This document shows, piece after piece, positions 23,501 to 30,856 of a stretch of 64,000 nt of DNA. Position 1 is the first letter of the stretch. The number at the start of each line of letters is the position of its first letter. Both the position numbers and the translations under genes were made by a program. Origin of the DNA: an uncultured Verrucomicrobia subdivision 3 bacterium (GTDB lineage Bacteria > Verrucomicrobiota > Verrucomicrobiia > Limisphaerales > UBA11358); assembly GCA_903889895.1 (NCBI GenBank), contig CAISYZ010000186.1:1-64000 (forward strand), given 5' to 3'. The notes beneath the pieces are model-generated. The model had not been told where the DNA came from. It searched no databases and saw only the letters and a list, made by a program, of their open reading frames with translations.

Positions 23501-26500
23501 AGGAAGCTGATGCCCGCATCCGCATCGTGGTCAATCACGGTAGTCACGCTCGGCGCGGTAAGTTGCGCGCCAAGGCTCGGATTAAACAGGCCGACACTGA
23601 AGAACAAATCACCCGTCACAAGCGGATCATGGATGGTGGTGAGGGTGATGGACTTCACGGAATCACCGGGATTAAACGTCAGCAGTGCGTTGGTGACGCC
23701 AATGAAATTGGTGCCGGCCACCGCGGTGCCGTTGGTGGTGGAATAATATACCGTGGTCGTGCCATTGGTGTTGTTGAGGCGGATGACATTCAACACCACG
23801 GAACCATTCACCGTGCCGGAAGGCTCGGTGAAGCTGTTCGTCCCAAGCGCAAAGGCCAGGCCGACGTTGGTGTTGAGAATGGTCACCGTGGCATTGGTCG
23901 GCGTGGCCAACGAGGCACCGCCGGTCGGATTAAACAGGTTCACGTTCAGATATTCCGGCCCTTCCGCCGTGGCGGTGTTGACTGCCTGCACGACAAAGGA
24001 TTTGCTGGTCTCACCATCGGCAAAATTCAGCACGCCATTAGTTGAAAGATATTTCAGGCCGGAAACGGCCGTGCCGTCCTGCGTGTTGAAGCCCACCGAC
24101 ACCGTGCCATAGGAACCATAGGTGCGCTGGACGGTAACATAGGCCGCGGAATAGCCCACCCCACCACCTTCCGTGACGATGTAATTGGTGGCAATGAAAC
24201 TCAGCTGACCGGGGGCATTCACCGTGTCGATGATCGTCAGGGTTGCGTTCGTCGGCGTGGCCAGGACCGGCGGCGTCAGCGAAGAACCTGCGGGATTCGA
24301 CAATTGCAGACCAACGGTCTGATTCCCTTCCGGGATACCGTTGTTGTTGATCGGAATATTAACCGTGACATTCGATACTCCCGGGGCGAACGTCAGCACT
24401 GCATTCGTAGGGGCGTAATCCAGACCGATGGTGGCCGTGCCGTTGGTGGTCGTGGTAAAAAAGACCGAGGCCGAGCCGTTGATGCCGCCGTTGCGGGAAA
24501 CAGTGATCGGGGCCACGCCGTTGACGACATTCTTGGACACCGAATACGTGGCCGAGGAGAAGCTAATCGTCGAGTCGTCATTGGTGATATACAAGGTCGC
24601 AATGGGCTGGTCGCCGATTTCCGCCGGGGCCGTGGGGTTGGCCAGCGCGAGGTTGACCGTCAGGTTGGTCGTCACCACGCCGTCATCCATCACGGGAATC
24701 TTAAAGGTCTTGAGCACCTCGCCCAACGGGAAATCCAGCACATACGGGGACAGGTTGCTGTAGTTGACCCCGCCCACCGCCGAGCCGTCGGTGGCGTTGG
24801 CCGTAATGAACACGTCGCCTGAAGGCGCATTGCTGGTGCCGCCTGTGCGGATGACGGTGATGGTCACATTCGTGCCATCTTCATCCACGCCGTAATCCGA
24901 CGAAGAGAACTGGAAGGCGCCCGAACCGCTGATGGAGCCGCCATAAATCCGCGCAATATACGCATGCGGTGCGCCGTCATACTGGGTGAAACCGCCGGCG
25001 AGAATAATTTTTTCATCAGGCACATTGGTCGGATAGCCATTGATGGTGTCCTCCTGGATGGCCAGCGCCGCGACAAAGTTGTTAGCCCCGGTGCCGAAAT
25101 TGATGGTCGGATCCACCGAGCCATCGGGATTCAGGCGGGTGATGCGGTTACGGGTGACGCCACTGGCGGTGGTGAAACTGCCGCCGACCACAATGCGGTT
25201 GTTGCTCTGGATGGCCAAGGCAAGCACCGCGTCACTGGCACCGACCCCGGGATTGAAGGATGTATCCACCGAGCCGTCCGCATTCAGACGGGCGATGCGG
25301 TTGAACGCCACGCCGTTGACATTGGTGAACAAACCACCGATGACAATCTTGCCATCCAATTGCACCGCAATGGCCCGCACGGAACCGCTGGCTCCCGCAC
25401 CCGGATTGAAAGCCGTGTCCACCGAGCCGTCCACATTCAGACGGGCAATATGATTGAAGTTGGTCACGCCGTTATAGCTCGTGAAATCACCGCCGATGAT
25501 AATCCGACCATCCGGCTGCACCGCGAGAGCATAGACCGTGGCGTTCGCGCCCAAGCCGCCCGCGTTAAAGGTCGTGTCCGGCGGACCGCTCGCGGTCAGT
25601 TCCGCAATGCCGTTGAAGGTGTTGCCGCTGACCGTGGCAAAGGCCCCGCCGATGAGCACCTCGCCATTGACCGGCGATTGGGCGATGGCATAGACCGTGT
25701 TGTCCGCACCGGAGCCCGGCTGGAACAGGCTGTCGAGGGTGCCGTCATAATTCAACCGCGCGACATGGTTCAACACCACGCTGTTCACGTTGGTGAACAG
25801 ACCGCCAATGAGGATGCGCCCATCCGTCTGCACGGCAATGGCCCGCACCGAGCCGTTCGCGCCCATGGCGGAAGAAGGCAGGGAGAAGCCGGCATCAATG
25901 CTGCCATCCGCATTCAACCGCGCGATGTGATAGCGGGTGACGCCGTCCGCCAAGGTGAAGTCGCCGCCGGCCAGAATCTGGTTGTTCGGCTGGAGCGCGA
26001 GGGCATAAACGTTGTTGTTGAACCCGGCCGAGGAATCAAAGGTGATGTCCGAAGAACCTGGTGATTCCTCGACATTGAGCGTGTTGATGATGGTCAACGT
26101 GGCGGTGGCGGGGGAACCAAGATTGCTGCCGCCCAATTGCAGGGTGAGATTCAGCGGCGTGGCGTTGGTGTTGCTGTTGTTGATGATCGGCACAGTGAAA
26201 TACTGGCTCACCTGGCCGTTGGTAAAGATCATCGTGCCGGAATTGGTCTGGTAATCAATGCCGTTGACCGCCGTATTGTCCAGCGTCGTGAAAGTGTTGG
26301 TAATGGAACCGACGCTGCCACCGAGCCGCACCACCGGGATCAGCGCATAGCCGCCGTTTTTATTGACGGAATAGGCCGCCGTGCTGAACTGCACCGCGCC
26401 CGCCGAATCCACATTGTTGATGGTCAGGGTGGCATTGGTGCCGCCAAACGCCAGCAGCGTGCTGTTGTTGGTGCCATTGACCGTGGAATTGGTCAGGTAA

Positions 26501-29500
26501 ATGCCAGCCGTGAGGTTGGCCGTGACCACATGGTCGTCCAATACCGGAATCGCAATGGTCTGCGGCGAAGCGTTGCCGCTATTCCAAGTCAGGATATTGG
26601 TGGAACCGACGTAGTTGATGCCGTTGATCGCTGTTCCGTCGGTGGTGACCACGGTGACGCCGAGCGTGCCACTGCTGCTGCCGGCGCGGTTGACCGTGAC
26701 ATAGAGCACACGGGAATTTTCATTTGTGGCAAAATTAGCCTGAGCAAATTCCAGATGACCATATGAATTGCCATTCGGGTTGATGAGCGTCAGCACCGCG
26801 TTAGTCTGACCGATAGTGGCCCCGCCCGTCGCCCCAAACAGACTTAGGTTGACTGTCTTGTCCGGCTGAACCGAGGTGTATTTACTCTTGGTCGGGATGG
26901 TGAAAGAAGCGCTGCTCTGACCGACGGCAAAGGAAAGAAAATTGGTGCTGCCGGTATAATCCACTCCGTTCGTGGCCGTGCCGTTGCTGGTGGCATACCC
27001 GACCTGCACGGCAACCCCGGTGCCATTGGTGCGGGTAACCGTAATCGTGGCCGTGCTGCCATTTTCCACCACTGAATAAGCCAGCGCACTGTAACCCAGA
27101 ACCCCGGGCAGGGCGTTTACATCAATAATGGTCAACGGCGCGGACGCGCGCGCACCCAAGGCCGCGTCCAACTCAATAAACTCGCCGCCCAGCTTGAAAG
27201 TCGCGCCGGAGGGATTCGACAGCGAGAAGTCAGCGCTCAAATTGCCACTGATGTTGCCACTGTTGGTCACCGTGACATAGACATCCGCTGCCCGCGTAAT
27301 CAGCGGGGTGGTTTGAAAGTTTGGCCCATACACGCTCACCTCATACAGCCAAGCCGCCGCCGTCCAAGCTGTCCCCCAAGTCGGATCATCATAATTAGTG
27401 CTCAAACCAAAATCCGCACCGGTGGCCACGCCCGGACCAGCGGTGGCGGTGTTGGTCGAGAACGTCGCACTGGCAATGCCCAGGTTGCCATTGGTGCGGA
27501 TTAGCGAAACGTAAAGCGAGCCGGCACTGTTGTTAACCGAATACTGGTTGTAAAGAAATTCGATGTTCCCAGGTCCGGGTGTCGAACCACCCACCAACCG
27601 GGCCACATTGCTGCGAGGACGGATGTCATCCCGCGTATAACCGCCGCCGACGCGGTCAAAGGTGCCCCCGATAATCACATTCCCGCCGCTCTCCTCCGCC
27701 AGCGCATAAATGGCATTGCGCGTGTTATAATTGAGCGGATTGAGATAGGTATAGTTGGTGCCGACGGCATCGGGATTAAAATAGGCATTGGGCACGCCGG
27801 CCAAGGCATTGTAAGCTCCATCCATGAAGCTGGTGTCCACCGAACCGTCCGTAAATAGAAGCGCCAGCCCTTCACGCCGGGTCTGGTTGAATGTGGTCAG
27901 ATTGCCGGCGATGAGAATTTCACCATTTGTCTGGAGCAGCATGGCATAAATCGTGTCCGAGTCTCCCGTGATCGGATTCAACGTGCCCGTGCCGGGCGAG
28001 AAGGTCAAATCCAGCGTGCCATCCGTGTTCAGCCGGGCCAGACCATTGTAGTTGACCAGGTTGTAATAGGAGAAGGATCCGCCAATCAATATACGTCCAT
28101 CCGTCTGCACCGCGAGCGAATGGATGGTATCCGTGGCAAAAGTATCCGGATTAAAAGTGCCGATGCCCGGCGAGAAGGTCGTGTCGAGCGAACCATCCAC
28201 ATTCAAGCGCGCCACCGCGCCGCTGCTGACGCCGGCAACATTCTCAAACGCCCCGCCGATGAGGACGCGGCCGGAAGCATCGAGGGCAATCGCATTGACC
28301 ACGCCATCCGGACCGATGCCGGGATTGAAGGTGGTGTCCAGTGAGCCGTCCGCATTCAGACGGGCCACCCCCTTCACCATGTTGCCGTTGTAATTGGTAA
28401 ACGCACCAGCGATGTAAACCTGGCCGCTCGGGGCCAGTGCCACGGCCCAGACAATGCCATCCGCACCGGTGCCGGGATTGAAGGTGGCATCCAGCGAGCC
28501 ATCGGTGTTCAAGCGGGCGATGTAATGCCGATTGTTGCCATTGTAGGCGGTAAAATTACCGCCGATGATGATCTTGCCATCCGCCGGCTGCAGGGCCAGC
28601 GCGGCGATGAAATCATTCGGACCGGAACAGGCCGAGTTATACCACGGAGAAAAATCCCCCTGAAAGGCGGGGTCTTGAAAACCATTCGGCAGCAAACGAA
28701 CGATGCGGTTGTATTGCTGCTGGTCAAAGGTGGTAAAGCTGCCCGCAACGATGGCGTCGCCATTCGGCTGCTCGGCCACGGCATAGACCGTGCCGCCACC
28801 GCCGGCCGTGCCGGGAGAAGCCTGAAACGGCGGATTGGAGTCAGACACCCCGTTCTGATTCCAAGTGCGGTCCACCGCACCCGCCGGCTGCTGCCCGCCG
28901 TCGGTATCATTGAAAAGAATGGTCACATTCGCACGGTTGACCTGTCCGACCGTTTCATAGGTATGGGCAGACGGATCGGCAAAATAAATCCGGACGGAAA
29001 TATCCATGTTGAACTCCACCTGACCGTTGTCGAGGATGGGAATGGAAATGGTTTGTGGAGTCGTAACATTGGCGCCCCATGAAACCGTGCCACTGACCGG
29101 CGTAAAGTCAGTATTCGGGGTGGCATAGTCTGAACCAGCCTGCAGCGGAAAGGTGTCAGCCGGATTATAGCCAATGGTGCCCGTGGGGTCAGTGGTATAA
29201 TCTATGGAAACCGACTGCGCAAGATTTGGCGACGTGCTGCGCAACACGCTGATAACGGCGTTACCGCCGTTTACATCCTTATCTACGCGGAAAGTGGCGC
29301 GCTCCAAGTTAAGCGCATCCAAGCCGGCAGATGGATACCGCGTGCTTTCCACCGTCACCACAGTCTGGGTGATGGTGCCCAGCGTGGGCGGGATCAATGT
29401 GGACGGCTCCTGCGAATCCAAACGCGGGTTGGAAAGAATCAGATAAGGAGCGACAGCCGGGAGTTGCGTCTTGCCAATAAGACCCACATTTTGGGTCACC

Positions 29501-30729
29501 GGCAAAATCACATCCTCATTCAGCACCTGATTATCGAAAACAATCGTGTTGGTGCCAGCGGTCAGACCAGAATTATTGAGCACGATTGCATTGGTCAAAT
29601 TGACGGTATAGCTGACCAGACTGGGATTCCCCAGATTGGTAACGCTAAATGAACCATTGGTGGCGGAGTAGGTGATAATGGTCATCTCGCTAAACGTATT
29701 GGTTGTGGAGAAGACGATGTTGTAGTCGGTGGTGTTGGTCACCGGCGGCAACAGCACCTGCGTCAGGTTCAGAGCATTGGTCACTGAATTGGTAAGAACA
29801 GTGGTGGTAATGTAATCGTAGGTTTTACCTGACGTGTTGGTGGCAACGTTGCCATTGTTGGGATCCGGATAACGCACGCCATTGTAATAAACAAAGGTGT
29901 TGGTGGTGATGGTATTGGTGGTGAAGACGATGTTCTGAACATTGGTGGCGGTCGGCAGAACTACCGTATAATCCACCAACGCCCGGCCATAACCCGGACT
30001 CGGACGGGTGACGGTGATCCGCGCGCCGAGAACACTCTTATTTACGGTTGCACCATCCTGCGCCACGGGCGAGCTGGATTCCCGTTCGCTATAGACGTAG
30101 TTCGCCGTGGAAAATTGGAAACCGCCGGTCGGAATCGTCGCAATCTTGGCATCCCAGTTCAGAACATAGGGGCCGGCGTTGTCGTTGGGGGCGCTGCCGT
30201 CATCCCAACTTTCAACCGCGAGGTAATAGGTGGTGCCGGCCACCACGGGCAGGTTCACCTCGCTGTAGGCATTGCCCAGCCCGTCCACCTGGCCATCATC
30301 GTCAGAAATGAGGTTGGTCAGGCTGCCGTCGCACATGGTGACCACCCCGGGAGCATTGGTGCTCGTCCAAACTGACAAAAGGAAATCAAGACCGGAACCA
30401 CTGCCCGCGGTGTCCGCCTCCAGCGTCCCGTTGGCCGGCGCCGTCCACGCATACCAGACGGTATTGGTGATATTTTCCACATTATATTCGGGATCATAAA
30501 CCGCGTTGGTTTCACAAGGCTCCAGGGTGGCCAAGGTGTTATCACCATTCGTGCTGCCATAGTTTGCAGTCAAAATGGTGGCGTTTGCAAAGTTATCGTT
30601 CGTCGGCTGGGCGGCGGCGAGGCCGGCGGCCAGCAGAAAGGCCGCCGCACCGGCAAGTCGCAGCCAGCGGGCGGGACGCACGCGGCAAATCATCATCAGG
30701 CTGGCAAGTTGGTTTCGCATCTTTTTCAC
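14281..30729 (-). CDS. Giant secreted Calx-beta / delta-60 repeat protein (about 5,482 residues), truncated in a P-domain
   Basis: The GTG at 30729 is chosen because GGAG lies 8 nt upstream (30741-30738); ATG at 30720 is an alternative. A signal peptide (LAGAAAFLLAAGLAAAQ) leads into a pre-peptidase-like module NDNFANATIL...NTVWYAWTAPANG. Then come Calx-beta-like repeats (about 22 in all, signature NGTAVAGxDYxxxSGTLxFxxGQ) alternating with four blocks of seven delta-60 repeats (GGxFTxYNGxxxxxIARLNxDGSLDxxFNPG). Order by bases: module 30610-30120, Calx, block 1, Calx, block 2, Calx, second module 23175-22570, Calx, block 3, Calx, block 4, six Calx, then half a P-domain ending KPTQWPSPVTFP at the stop. 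Calx-beta domains bind calcium; such proteins are usually surface adhesins. Low Cys, high Asn/Thr/Gly. The C-terminal tail expected for this architecture is in the next gene. Confidence 0.93.
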   Translation of the reverse strand: MKKMRNQLASLMMICRVRPARWLRLAGAAAFLLAAGLAAAQPTNDNFANATILTANYGSTNGDNTLATLEPCETNAVYDPEYNVENITNTVWYAWTAPANGTLEADTAGSGSGLDFLLSVWTSTNAPGVVTMCDGSLTNLISDDDGQVDGLGNAYSEVNLPVVAGTTYYLAVESWDDGSAPNDNAGPYVLNWDAKIATIPTGGFQFSTANYVYSERESSSPVAQDGATVNKSVLGARITVTRPSPGYGRALVDYTVVLPTATNVQNIVFTTNTITTNTFVYYNGVRYPDPNNGNVATNTSGKTYDYITTTVLTNSVTNALNLTQVLLPPVTNTTDYNIVFSTTNTFSEMTIITYSATNGSFSVTNLGNPSLVSYTVNLTNAIVLNNSGLTAGTNTIVFDNQVLNEDVILPVTQNVGLIGKTQLPAVAPYLILSNPRLDSQEPSTLIPPTLGTITQTVVTVESTRYPSAGLDALNLERATFRVDKDVNGGNAVISVLRSTSPNLAQSVSIDYTTDPTGTIGYNPADTFPLQAGSDYATPNTDFTPVSGTVSWGANVTTPQTISIPILDNGQVEFNMDISVRIYFADPSAHTYETVGQVNRANVTILFNDTDGGQQPAGAVDRTWNQNGVSDSNPPFQASPGTAGGGGTVYAVAEQPNGDAIVAGSFTTFDQQQYNRIVRLLPNGFQDPAFQGDFSPWYNSACSGPNDFIAALALQPADGKIIIGGNFTAYNGNNRHYIARLNTDGSLDATFNPGTGADGIVWAVALAPSGQVYIAGAFTNYNGNMVKGVARLNADGSLDTTFNPGIGPDGVVNAIALDASGRVLIGGAFENVAGVSSGAVARLNVDGSLDTTFSPGIGTFNPDTFATDTIHSLAVQTDGRILIGGSFSYYNLVNYNGLARLNTDGTLDLTFSPGTGTLNPITGDSDTIYAMLLQTNGEILIAGNLTTFNQTRREGLALLFTDGSVDTSFMDGAYNALAGVPNAYFNPDAVGTNYTYLNPLNYNTRNAIYALAEESGGNVIIGGTFDRVGGGYTRDDIRPRSNVARLVGGSTPGPGNIEFLYNQYSVNNSAGSLYVSLIRTNGNLGIASATFSTNTATAGPGVATGADFGLSTNYDDPTWGTAWTAAAWLYEVSVYGPNFQTTPLITRAADVYVTVTNSGNISGNLSADFSLSNPSGATFKLGGEFIELDAALGARASAPLTIIDVNALPGVLGYSALAYSVVENGSTATITVTRTNGTGVAVQVGYATSNGTATNGVDYTGSTNFLSFAVGQSSASFTIPTKSKYTSVQPDKTVNLSLFGATGGATIGQTNAVLTLINPNGNSYGHLEFAQANFATNENSRVLYVTVNRAGSSSGTLGVTVVTTDGTAINGINYVGSTNILTWNSGNASPQTIAIPVLDDHVVTANLTAGIYLTNSTVNGTNNSTLLAFGGTNATLTINNVDSAGAVQFSTAAYSVNKNGGYALIPVVRLGGSVGSITNTFTTLDNTAVNGIDYQTNSGTMIFTNGQVSQYFTVPIINNSNTNATPLNLTLQLGGSNLGSPATATLTIINTLNVEESPGSSDITFDSSAGFNNNVYALALQPNNQILAGGDFTLADGVTRYHIARLNADGSIDAGFSLPSSAMGANGSVRAIAVQTDGRILIGGLFTNVNSVVLNHVARLNYDGTLDSLFQPGSGADNTVYAIAQSPVNGEVLIGGAFATVSGNTFNGIAELTASGPPDTTFNAGGLGANATVYALAVQPDGRIIIGGDFTSYNGVTNFNHIARLNVDGSVDTAFNPGAGASGSVRAIAVQLDGKIVIGGLFTNVNGVAFNRIARLNADGSVDTSFNPGVGASDAVLALAIQSNNRIVVGGSFTTASGVTRNRITRLNPDGSVDPTINFGTGANNFVAALAIQEDTINGYPTNVPDEKIILAGGFTQYDGAPHAYIARIYGGSISGSGAFQFSSSDYGVDEDGTNVTITVIRTGGTSNAPSGDVFITANATDGSAVGGVNYSNLSPYVLDFPLGEVLKTFKIPVMDDGVVTTNLTVNLALANPTAPAEIGDQPIATLYITNDDSTISFSSATYSVSKNVVNGVAPITVSRNGGINGSASVFFTTTTNGTATIGLDYAPTNAVLTFAPGVSNVTVNIPINNNGIPEGNQTVGLQLSNPAGSSLTPPVLATPTNATLTIIDTVNAPGQLSFIATNYIVTEGGGVGYSAAYVTVQRTYGSYGTVSVGFNTQDGTAVSGLKYLSTNGVLNFADGETSKSFVVQAVNTATAEGPEYLNVNLFNPTGGASLATPTNATVTILNTNVGLAFALGTNSFTEPSGTVNGSVVLNVIRLNNTNGTTTVYYSTTNGTAVAGTNFIGVTNALLTFNPGDSVKSITLTTIHDPLVTGDLFFSVGLFNPSLGAQLTAPSVTTVIDHDADAGISFLTAAQSVYRNAGSAIIEVISSNPNVGPVSVNYATGGGTAVAGTDYTATSGTLTLTNGQSLGYFTVPLLINNSVQSNRTFNVTLSAPTAPGQLLVPSVETVTIIGTNTPPGLSFETPLVINGTWGVTNINNTGGAPEIGDPNIAGFAPTAPVWVQWTAPADGEVTVDTIGSVSTNGVKLDTVLAVFTGTSLGNLNQVAANDDLYPNFPQTQFNYTGQNIFNTNSVVSTNGYSSFYFTNVPPYIVLIPNVITNQGGIFQPVSSQYTEPFSGPSGLRFNAKAGTTYYFAADTKASEVYNPQTAQFTITGTGAIQINWAYHSSGAFRFASEDVDQTGITDTNGNPILLYHCAETEGSISSRGGFTHGVVGPVNADEYRSTTDTYYTHDVYGLLVTVTRVAGSSGRALVDYATADGYTNMLTQGDVPALSNVDYTPISGTLVFDDYEMSKTIVVPIIDDGGISRPNRDFTVVLSNPRRDTNETTSVSVPRVDNIFGQALCRILDCDIDPHGPSRTQLITSNTVVVLGVTNTTYTTNVTVNLQPTNGVFNFSKACYRVPRDEPSYFPNTPVTVYVNRMGTNRASTTVYYRFDNYFLTKNGADDRNIYFPLQAGSDYATPTPATTAGVLGTNSDFTSADGSLTFPGGNNNPFQSQPIHFNIQNNQVNTFNKDVRIGIYTEDKDGNPVQAGMVAETTVTILFDDTVPPAGSVDELYNPDFAVDLAFVTNSLTLGTSVVNPGTDPFSEVYALALTPANQTIIGGSFATYADGNNSAHIVNGLARLNADGSLDTTFNSGIGINVQNGEFIRSLALTPANEVFIGGDFSSYKGTQRNSIALVAANGSLDTSFNPGSGFNGTVWSVLLQSDGSILAGGDFTAYNGTPCSYVARLLPSGALDTTFNASNVLTGPVYSMAQAAAKLFNLTRSSSSTNEDDQAINLGTLTAGTLTVNYNMANNPNDMRIFYGNTNIAAGTGVLVYDTGNVTGPGSIVLPFAPVGGFTTNLLTIVMNQGGSTNASTSWNYTASVSIPQSSQGIMVGGQFNVAGQHYSNIARLNTDGSLDTTFNPGSGADGAVMSLAWQLNSQIVAGGNFLTVNGTAASRIVRFNADGSLDNAFYCGTGLDGVLYSIMPQLDGTLYLGGSFTTYNGTHRLGFARIYPNGTLDTTFLDTAYNQFAGLPRILFSDAPGTVYSLAVQGDGNVMIGGAFQEVGGGQADYNVRDTLDEERGLLPSFADPNLWVAEGGSALEPKSRDGVRNRSNVARLIGGVTPGPGNIGMVSTSYAVNKTQLTEPITLVRTNGALGYASANFAVLPGLAQSGADYSYSSVAPLYPIDWEYNDPSRMHSDGWFGSAGIMQSTYGSLLKYGFNGPASVNITIINDSQTSGNLSAGLQMANPADADQFYLGGQNIPVGVALGESYAPLTIVDNGHQDGTFGFSSPTYTATNSTAVVNVVRTNSTIGTVTVSYQTTTNGSTAVLGTDYSAASGSLIFSPGQSLNNFTVNILENSYISTAEKTVNLLLNNIQDSSGGNAFLGLSNAVLRIINPNYQGFLNLTTNYYTAKLSAQAIAFTVTRSVGSKGTLTVQYATTNGTAINGVDYLGTTNTLTWNSGDVSPRTVSIPLLTNSVVGAPNKQFGLALFNPTLNGTNSPLVLGGVTNAVMNIVDDNSNGTFQFSRASYLVNENGGYATITVTRSGSGLGAATVNFATTNVTAFAGTNYVATNGVLHFAQGQLTSSFTVPILNDGKTNPPPSAFFFTVNLFTPSAGAVLGSPVTSPVNIVDVQSFNQPPGSLDPSFTGSMNNSVLALALESDGQIVAGGGFSLVDGASRSHVARLNLDGSLDTAFLNGLAGADGSVNALISQTDDRIVIGGAFANVNSTVRNRIARLMTDGTLDSSFSPGSGADNSVFALAETFINGARELYVGGAFSTFNGTSYPGIVRLFNSGAVDATFATGIGANGAVYALAAYPTNSIYNAGQVLAGGSFTNFNNTVVANLVRLNSNGSVDTNFAAKVSVNAAVRAIALQLDGGILIGGDFTNINNVAVNHLARLNADGSLDLAFVTNSAGGINGTVSTIVLQADNRIIVGGQFTRANGVTRSGLTRLLSTGVVDPTINFGAGANGAVNAAVVQPADGMIVIGGAFTQFNGQAADYIARLYGNSATGSGTFQFSSASFQIAENAGFGIITVARTGGTSGTNADGSGLVYVNFATTNGGSAVAGVNYLPVSTNLAFPAGEVFEQIFVPVINNLFTTSNLTVNLALDNPSAPASLGDQSTAVLTIINVNSTLSFLSANYTIPKNTVNGVATIDIIRQGSTSGTSMVNFSTTTNGSAVIGTDYYPTNATVTFNPGDTDKTVQIPIINNTIPEGNRTVGLQLTNVLGSLLTSPSNATLTINDTVFALGQLQLSATNYVVNSTDGFANLTVLRTNGFSDNINVNYVLVPGSAAPGSNYVNSPVTVSIPDGQTSESFQIPLINNPLVFQTTTFSVYLVNPTTGVALTAPTNATVTIVSGNSGLAFQSATNYVSETNSVGLVFVQRFGNTNDTITVNYATTNNGTAVAGYNYVPSTGTMTFNPGETVAAISVPLYNRSLTTNVSFGINLSGPSAGTTVVQPSSALVYIQGSLAGLSFTTNAVSVLKSGTNLLITVVCSNPSAEPVVLNTNTIPLSVSYYTTNITAVAGTDYVPVSGTLVFTNGIATNTIVVPIIGNNLLEGNRTFNVVLAQPTATGVLMAPTNEVVTIVDINCGVQFSSPTYTVLKSNVVANITVFRTGYTNTTVSVNYATTNGTAVANQNYLPASGTLVFTNGQTSQNFGVTILDNTAIQQDLTVLMQLSSPTNAALIYPSFSTLTIHDVSGSLVVPSGAVLVKEGFSPANGIIDPGETNTVAFGFRASAGLNVTNLVATLVATNGVTFTNGASSASASYGLLTVGGAAKFQPYTFVANGTNAQNIVANFNLSNGSSNLGTAIFTFTLGTWKTVVSNTATIIINPNGVASPYPSYINISGLNGVVTKATVTLTNLSHYEPGQMSALVVAPNQSDTLIMSHAGAGNQITKVTLTFDDAAATNLTQNGQIVTGTNKPTQWPSPVTFP
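17060..18170 (-). repeat. Delta-60 block 4: seven repeats (predicted beta-propeller)
   Basis: Seven regular copies run from PGSLDPSFTGSMNNSVLALAL to DYIARLYGNSATGSG. Beginning, ending and several copy-specific features, such as the sixth copy ending VDPTINFG, match block 2 and indicate common origin by duplication. Confidence 0.85.
19730..21400 (-). repeat. Delta-60 block 3: seven repeats with a ~115-residue insert between copies 3 and 4
   Basis: Seven copies run from SVDELYNPDFAVDL to SNVARLIGGVTPGPGN. Between copies 3 and 4 (bases about 20430-20770) a different segment is inserted, beginning AAAKLFNLTRSSSSTNED and containing MRIFYGNTNIAAGTGVLVYD. Copy 7 has a charged insert (DTLDEERGLLPSF). 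The start and end correspond to block 1. Confidence 0.85.
24930..26065 (-). repeat. Delta-60 block 2: seven repeats (predicted beta-propeller)
   Basis: Seven copies run from SSDITFDSSAGFNNNVYALAL to AYIARIYGGSISGSG. They are more regular than block 1 (about 53 residues each), and the linker after it, GAFQFSSSDYGVDEDG, opens the next Calx-beta run. Block 4 has the same beginning and ending style. Confidence 0.85.
27590..28880 (-). repeat. Delta-60 block 1: seven repeats (predicted beta-propeller)
   Basis: Seven successive copies of the delta-60 pattern (ILIGGSF...YN...ARLNTDGTLDLTF) are encoded, beginning after AVDRTWNQNG and ending SNVARLVGGSTPGPGN. The last copy lacks the DGSLD part and carries a short insert (GGGYTRDDIRPR). 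Repeat length is about 50-65 residues. Seven copies fit one seven-bladed propeller. Confidence 0.85.
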
Positions 30730-30779
30730 AAAATTATCTCCGATGTTTCCGGCGGCTCGGCCACCAAGGTTCATCTATA

Positions 30780-30806
30780 AATCTGCCTTCAGTCGTTGCT
30801 TATCAA
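30780..30806 (-). promoter_or_regulatory. Weak candidate promoter before the giant gene
   Basis: The 127-bp gap before the giant gene is the largest in the 35-kb run. On the minus strand it contains TTGATA (30806-30801) followed by an AT-rich TTTATAGAT around 30785-30778, at 17-21 bp spacing depending on the hexamer taken. Match quality is mediocre. A separate promoter would let the giant protein be expressed independently of the pilus genes. Confidence 0.25.
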
Positions 30807-30856
30807 TTTAACGGCAGCGCCGGATGACGCCGCCGACTCAAGTTTGGGTTATAGCT

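Noticed and set aside
14488-24045. Long plus-strand open frames (up to about 610 codons) opposite the giant gene
   Set aside because: They are antisense to an unbroken, family-like coding sequence, have low-complexity Arg/His/Gly/Ala-rich translations without domains, and arise because the repeated codons of the giant gene rarely create reverse stops.
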